This document shows, piece after piece, positions 59,806 to 64,000 of a stretch of 64,000 bases of DNA (the stretch's first letter is position 1; every line of letters starts with the position of its first letter). This DNA comes from Paramecium pentaurelia (Eukaryota > Ciliophora > Oligohymenophorea > Peniculida > Parameciidae). Where the stretch lies: the NCBI GenBank assembly GCA_905183005.1, contig CAJJDO010000157.1, positions 156,169-220,168 on the forward strand. Reading direction: 5' to 3'. The notes beneath the pieces are model-generated. The model searched no databases. It saw only the letters and a list, made by a program, of their open reading frames with translations, and was not told the DNA's origin. Both the position numbers and the translations under genes were made by a program.

Positions 59806-62800
59806 TCATGTATTCTAATTTTTTTATTAATCAGAATCCTTCTTTTATATACCTTACATCAATTATTATAGTTCATTCAGCTTAACTAGTAAATTTAAGA
59901 ATAAATCTAATTTTGTTAATCTAATCAAAGATTCATCTCCATTTTATCCTTCATTTTATACTTCATTAGATGCTTAATCATTTTCTTTATTGGATTCTTC
60001 GCTTTGTATATAATTGAAATATTTATTCAAATAACAATTATATTAACTATCTTCAGATGATACTTATAAAAGTTCTAGTGTATTTGGATATTTTTCCATA
60101 TTTTAATAGAACTAAAAGGTACCATCAACTATCTGAGCCTCATAATCTTTCTACAATAAATTTGTTATAATTTAATATGCACTATTTTATTATGTGAGTG
60201 GAAATTAGATAACTCCACCTAATGAATGATTGATATATTTTTTTAAATCTAATCCCAAAGAAATTATTTTTATTTGCATTTACTAAGCCATATTAAGTTA
60301 TAATTAAAGGTTTTGACATGAATAAGTATAGAAGGAGTGATTAATGAATAACAAATATTTTTTATATTTGCTGAAACTTTAAAATTAATCAAGTATGAAT
60401 TAAAATTGATCATGATCCTGGTTTACTGAAGTTTCATTAGAATAATTAATTAAGCTTTATATTAATAATGTTTATTCCTACTCAGTCCATGATGTTGAAA
60501 AATTTGATTTAATTATCTTTGTTGTATGATCTAAAATGATTAAATTGCATACTAGTTAACATTACTTACATATTTCTATAAATTGGAGTAAAAATGGTAA
60601 TAGGATTTATGATAAGGTATCCTATTCTAGTTAACTTAAATCTAAAACAACCTAAAAAAAATAAAATGACTTTCCTCCTCTATTTTTTCTCTTCATAATG
60701 TCCCTAGCAGTTCCATTTGTGCAAAAAAATTTAATGATACCTTTGATATCTATAGTCGTTCCTTTTGAAGATAGAGAATATTTTGTAAATTTACTTACTT
60801 CTAACAATGCTTTTATACTATTGGCTTCCTTTGATTCAAGTTAGGGTTCAAATTCTTATTTATATTATTTTACTTTTTGTTAGTCTAAAAGATTTTAGTC
60901 AATTTATTTTATCTTTATTATCTAATTTTCTACAATATAATTTAACAATTCTATTAAATTTTTTAAACTACTGATTGTTTGACCATTTTATACTTCTATA
61001 ATATTAAAATCAAATTCATCTTAACTTTAAATAATTGTAGTGAACCCTTGATTCAATAATTCCTCTTTACATTAATTTGACATTTCCAAAAATTGTTTAG
61101 TTAATAATAATATAAAATCATTTTCAGATAAGATATCTTCATTGACTAATATAAATTCCTTATTGCATTATCCATGTATTGCATGCAATATTGAATCTAA
61201 AAGAATTAAAGTTAAATTATCCTCTTTTTGTTTTAAAAATATTGCTTGATTCTATCCTGATAAGATTATATCATAAGTTAAATTAAGATAAGAAAATTGC
61301 AATAATAATAATCCAATATATTAAATATATGATTATTCTAAATATTACTCTGTAATTATTATTCTAAAGGATAAATTTTTTATATCATTCTTGGTTTATT
61401 TTGAATCTTACCATTATTAATATAGTTGTTATTCAGCTTTGAAAAGCAATTTATTATAATCAGTTATTTCAGTATTGTTATTAATTTCTTATTCTTGTTC
61501 TAATGGTTTAGATTTCTAACTTTTAGTATTTTTTTTTTTTTATTAAGATTTTGTTAGTTTAGTTTTTAAATAAATATTTGAATCAAAATAATCTTCAAAA
61601 ATATATTTCTTTAAATTATTTGAACACAAAATAATTTAGTTTGATTATGTTTAGTTATGTGATATGTTAGTATTTGTATTTTCATTGGTTTAAGTCAATT
61701 ATAATTGGTATATTGTAGTTTATTATGATTCAGAATTTGTAATATATTTTACTGTTTATTATTCATTATTAGGAGTTGATGATGATATTGAATATTCATC
61801 ATTCTAATTTGATGATGATGTTGGTTATCCATTATTAGATTTTATTGACAATATTAATTATCCATTATTAGAATTTGAGGATTATGTTGATAATACATTA
61901 TAAGAATTTGATGATGAAATAGATTATCCATTATTAGAATTTGATGATGATATTGATTATCCATTATTAGAATTCGATGATGATGATTATCCATTATTAG
62001 AATTTGATGATGATGTTGATTATCCATTATTAGAATTTGATGATGATGTTGATTAAATATTGTTAGAATTCGATGATGATGATGATTATCCATTATTAGA
62101 ATTTGATGATGATATTGATTATCCATTATTAGAATTTGATGATGATATTGATTATCCATTATTAGAATTCGATGATGATGATTATCCAATATTAGAATTT
62201 GATGATGATGTTGATTATCCATTATTAGAATTTGATGATGATGTTGATTAAATATTGTTAGAATTCGATGATGATGATGATTATCCATTATTAGAATTTG
62301 ATGATGATATTGATTATCCATTATTAGAATTTGATGATGATATTGATTATCCATTATTAGAATTCGATGATGATGATTATCCAATATTAGAATTTGATGA
62401 TGATGTTGATTATCCATTATTAGAATTTGATGATGATGTTGATTAAATATTGTTAGAATTCGATGATGATGATGATTATCCATTATTAGAATTTGATGAT
62501 GATATTGATTATCCATTATTAGAATTTGATGATGATATTGATTATCCATTATTAGAATTCGATGATGATGATTATCCAATATTAGAATTTGATGATGATG
62601 TTGATTATCCATTATTAGAATTTGATGATGATGTTGATTAAATATTGTTAGAATTCGATGATGATGATGATTATCCATTATTAGAATTTGATGATGATAT
62701 TGATTATCCATTATTAGAATTCGATGATAATATTGATTATCCATTATTAGAATTCGATGATGATGATTATCCAATATTAGAATTTGATGATGATATTGAT

Positions 62801-64000
62801 TATCCAATATTAGAATTTGATGATGATATTGATTATCCAATATTAGAGTTTGATGATGATATTGATTATCCAATATTAGAATTTGATGATGATAATGATT
62901 ATCCATAATTAGAATTTGATGATTTTACTGTTTATTTTAATTAATTATTAGTATTTTATGATGATGATGATTAAATATTGTTAGAATTTGATGATGATGA
63001 TGATTATATATTTATTGAACTTGATGTTTTTACTGTTTATTATTATTAATTATTAGTATTTTATGATGATGTTGGTTATCTATTGTTAGAATTTGATGAT
63101 GATGTTGATTAAATATTGTTAGAATTTGATGATTTTACTGTTTATTATTATTAATTATTAGAATATTATGATGATTATTCAATGTTAGAATTTGATGAGG
63201 ATTTTTATTATAAATTATTTTAATTCTATGATACTTTTGATTATCCATTATTAGAATTTGATGTCGAAGATTTATTATTTTAGTTTGGTGATGATTTTGA
63301 TTATTCATTATTAGAATTTGATGATTATGATTATTATGATGATTATTTATTATTTTAATTTGATGATTTTTCTGTTTCTTATCCACAATTATAATTTGAT
63401 GATGATGACTATTATTTATTATTTTCATTTGATGATTATGTCGATTATTATTTATTAGAATTTGATTATGATGTTGATTATCTGTCAGTATTATTGGGTG
63501 ATGATGATCTTTTTAATCCCATCTTATCATTATTTGTTTATTCATCGATATAAACTTTTTCTTTATCTTTTTCCTTTTTTTCATTGTTTTTACTTTATGA
63601 TAGTTTCTATGTTTATTCTTGATTTTGTTAAACTGTTTAATTTTATTTTATTATCTAATTTTTTTGATCATCTTTTTGGTTTAGATGCTATTGCTTTTAA
63701 CTTTGGTTCGACTCTTTTTAATTATCTTTTGGTTGATTATTTTAATTTTTAGATTCATTACTATTATCTTATTAATCCTTTTTGTTATTTTCTTGTTGTA
63801 TTTTTTCACGTTCTTTTTCTTCTGCTTCTCTTATTTATTGCTCATAATAATCTACTTCTTTTTCAATTTTATTTAGTTCATCAGAAATATCGACATCAAA
63901 ACTACTTTTAAACAAAGCCTAAAGTTCTGTTTTGCGATTATATATCTATTATTTTGTATAATAATCATCAAGCTTTATTTTCAATCCTAAAAACCATTTT
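59806..64000 (-). CDS. Large protein: Ser/Asn/Gln repeats plus midasin-like VWA-type C-terminus, 5' partial
   Basis: One uninterrupted frame of about 1397 codons with TGA at 59806-59808; the start is beyond the right edge. The visible N-terminal part is a charged coil (ISDELNKIEKEVDYYEQQIR, then EKEREKIQQE) followed by Gln/Lys/Asn-rich sequence (KEKVYIDEQTNNDKMGLKRS). About 570 residues of Ser/Asn/Gln repeats follow (SSSNSNNGQ units, 61.8-63.5 kb). The C-terminal 550 residues are folded: LLLDSILHAIHGQCNKEF-like helices, then KGTTIDIKGIIKFF, RDIMKRKNRGGKSFYFFQVV and LDLSQLEQDT. That order mirrors the end of midasin/Rea1, where a basic RRTKPS..Y segment precedes the VWA domain. The MIDAS site is degenerate: DLSQL instead of DxSxS. 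AAA modules of midasin, if any, would lie outside. Confidence 0.75.
61780..63480. repeat. GAT/ATC-rich tandem repeat with 195-bp higher-order unit
   Basis: Basic units of 36-39 bp (consensus containing GATGATGATATTGATTATCC) run through about 1.7 kb. Between about 62055 and 62790 they form a higher-order repeat of exactly 195 bp (boundaries near 62055, 62250, 62445, 62640) with almost no differences. All units are multiples of three, so the minus-strand frame stays open throughout. Units decay toward the right end. Confidence 0.9.

Noticed and set aside
61854..62906. Apparent 350-aa His-rich minus-strand protein and plus-strand acidic LEFDDD proteins
   Set aside because: They are alternative frames of a repeat whose unit lengths are multiples of three. 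Only the Ser/Asn/Gln frame on the minus strand joins to non-repetitive coding sequence on both sides.
1..64000. CRISPR arrays, bacterial operons, phage or plasmid genes
   Set aside because: Introns, the ciliate code and eukaryotic gene families exclude a prokaryotic source; no direct-repeat/spacer array was seen.

Overview
The window is macronuclear DNA from a ciliate, almost certainly Paramecium. Genes read through only if TAA and TAG are glutamine and TGA is the sole stop. They carry GT-AG introns of about 19-35 nt, lie tens to hundreds of bases apart on both strands, and sit in very AT-rich DNA. All coordinates and protein lengths here assume that code; standard-code translation breaks nearly every gene.

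1-43.9 kb is a dense gene block. In order: an ankyrin protein (5' end missing), AP-2 sigma, an Aurora-type kinase, an unknown 1102-aa protein, a WD40 protein, a Nudix ADP-sugar hydrolase, a predicted lipid-anchored AGC pseudokinase, two BI-1/TMBIM-like membrane proteins, a small Cys-rich protein, a cyclin, a decayed multi-pass membrane gene, a serine carboxypeptidase, an unknown protein overlapping a SETD3/LSMT-like methyltransferase, a Myb/SANT protein, pecanex, stomatin/SPFH, a Cys-rich secreted protein, mitochondrial EF-G2, a second Myb/SANT protein, an RBJ/DNAJC27-like GTPase, an ABHD17-like hydrolase, a neutral sphingomyelinase-like enzyme, a 105-aa coiled protein, an SLC35B1-like transporter, an unknown protein, a Cache-domain membrane protein, a third TMBIM-like gene and a Ulp1-type peptidase. 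Membrane traffic, lipid and membrane-protein functions are over-represented, but nothing shows a functional operon.

43.9-54.9 kb is gene-poor, with several broken reading frames. It contains three single-N scaffold joins (45988, 50646, 53569). Each is flanked by what reads as an identical direct copy of 1.1-1.5 kb, best explained as overlapping contig ends that were never merged. About 3.9 kb is therefore probably artefactual.

54.5-57.9 kb holds one intronless gene for a 1123-aa XK-related-like protein. 58.0-59.8 kb is non-coding plus one broken reading frame. From 59.8 kb to the right edge a single minus-strand open frame of about 1397 codons encodes a coiled segment, a Ser/Asn/Gln repeat tract (with a 195-bp higher-order DNA repeat) and a midasin-like C-terminal VWA-type region; its start lies beyond the window.

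No tRNA, rRNA, CRISPR array or clear transposase was found.
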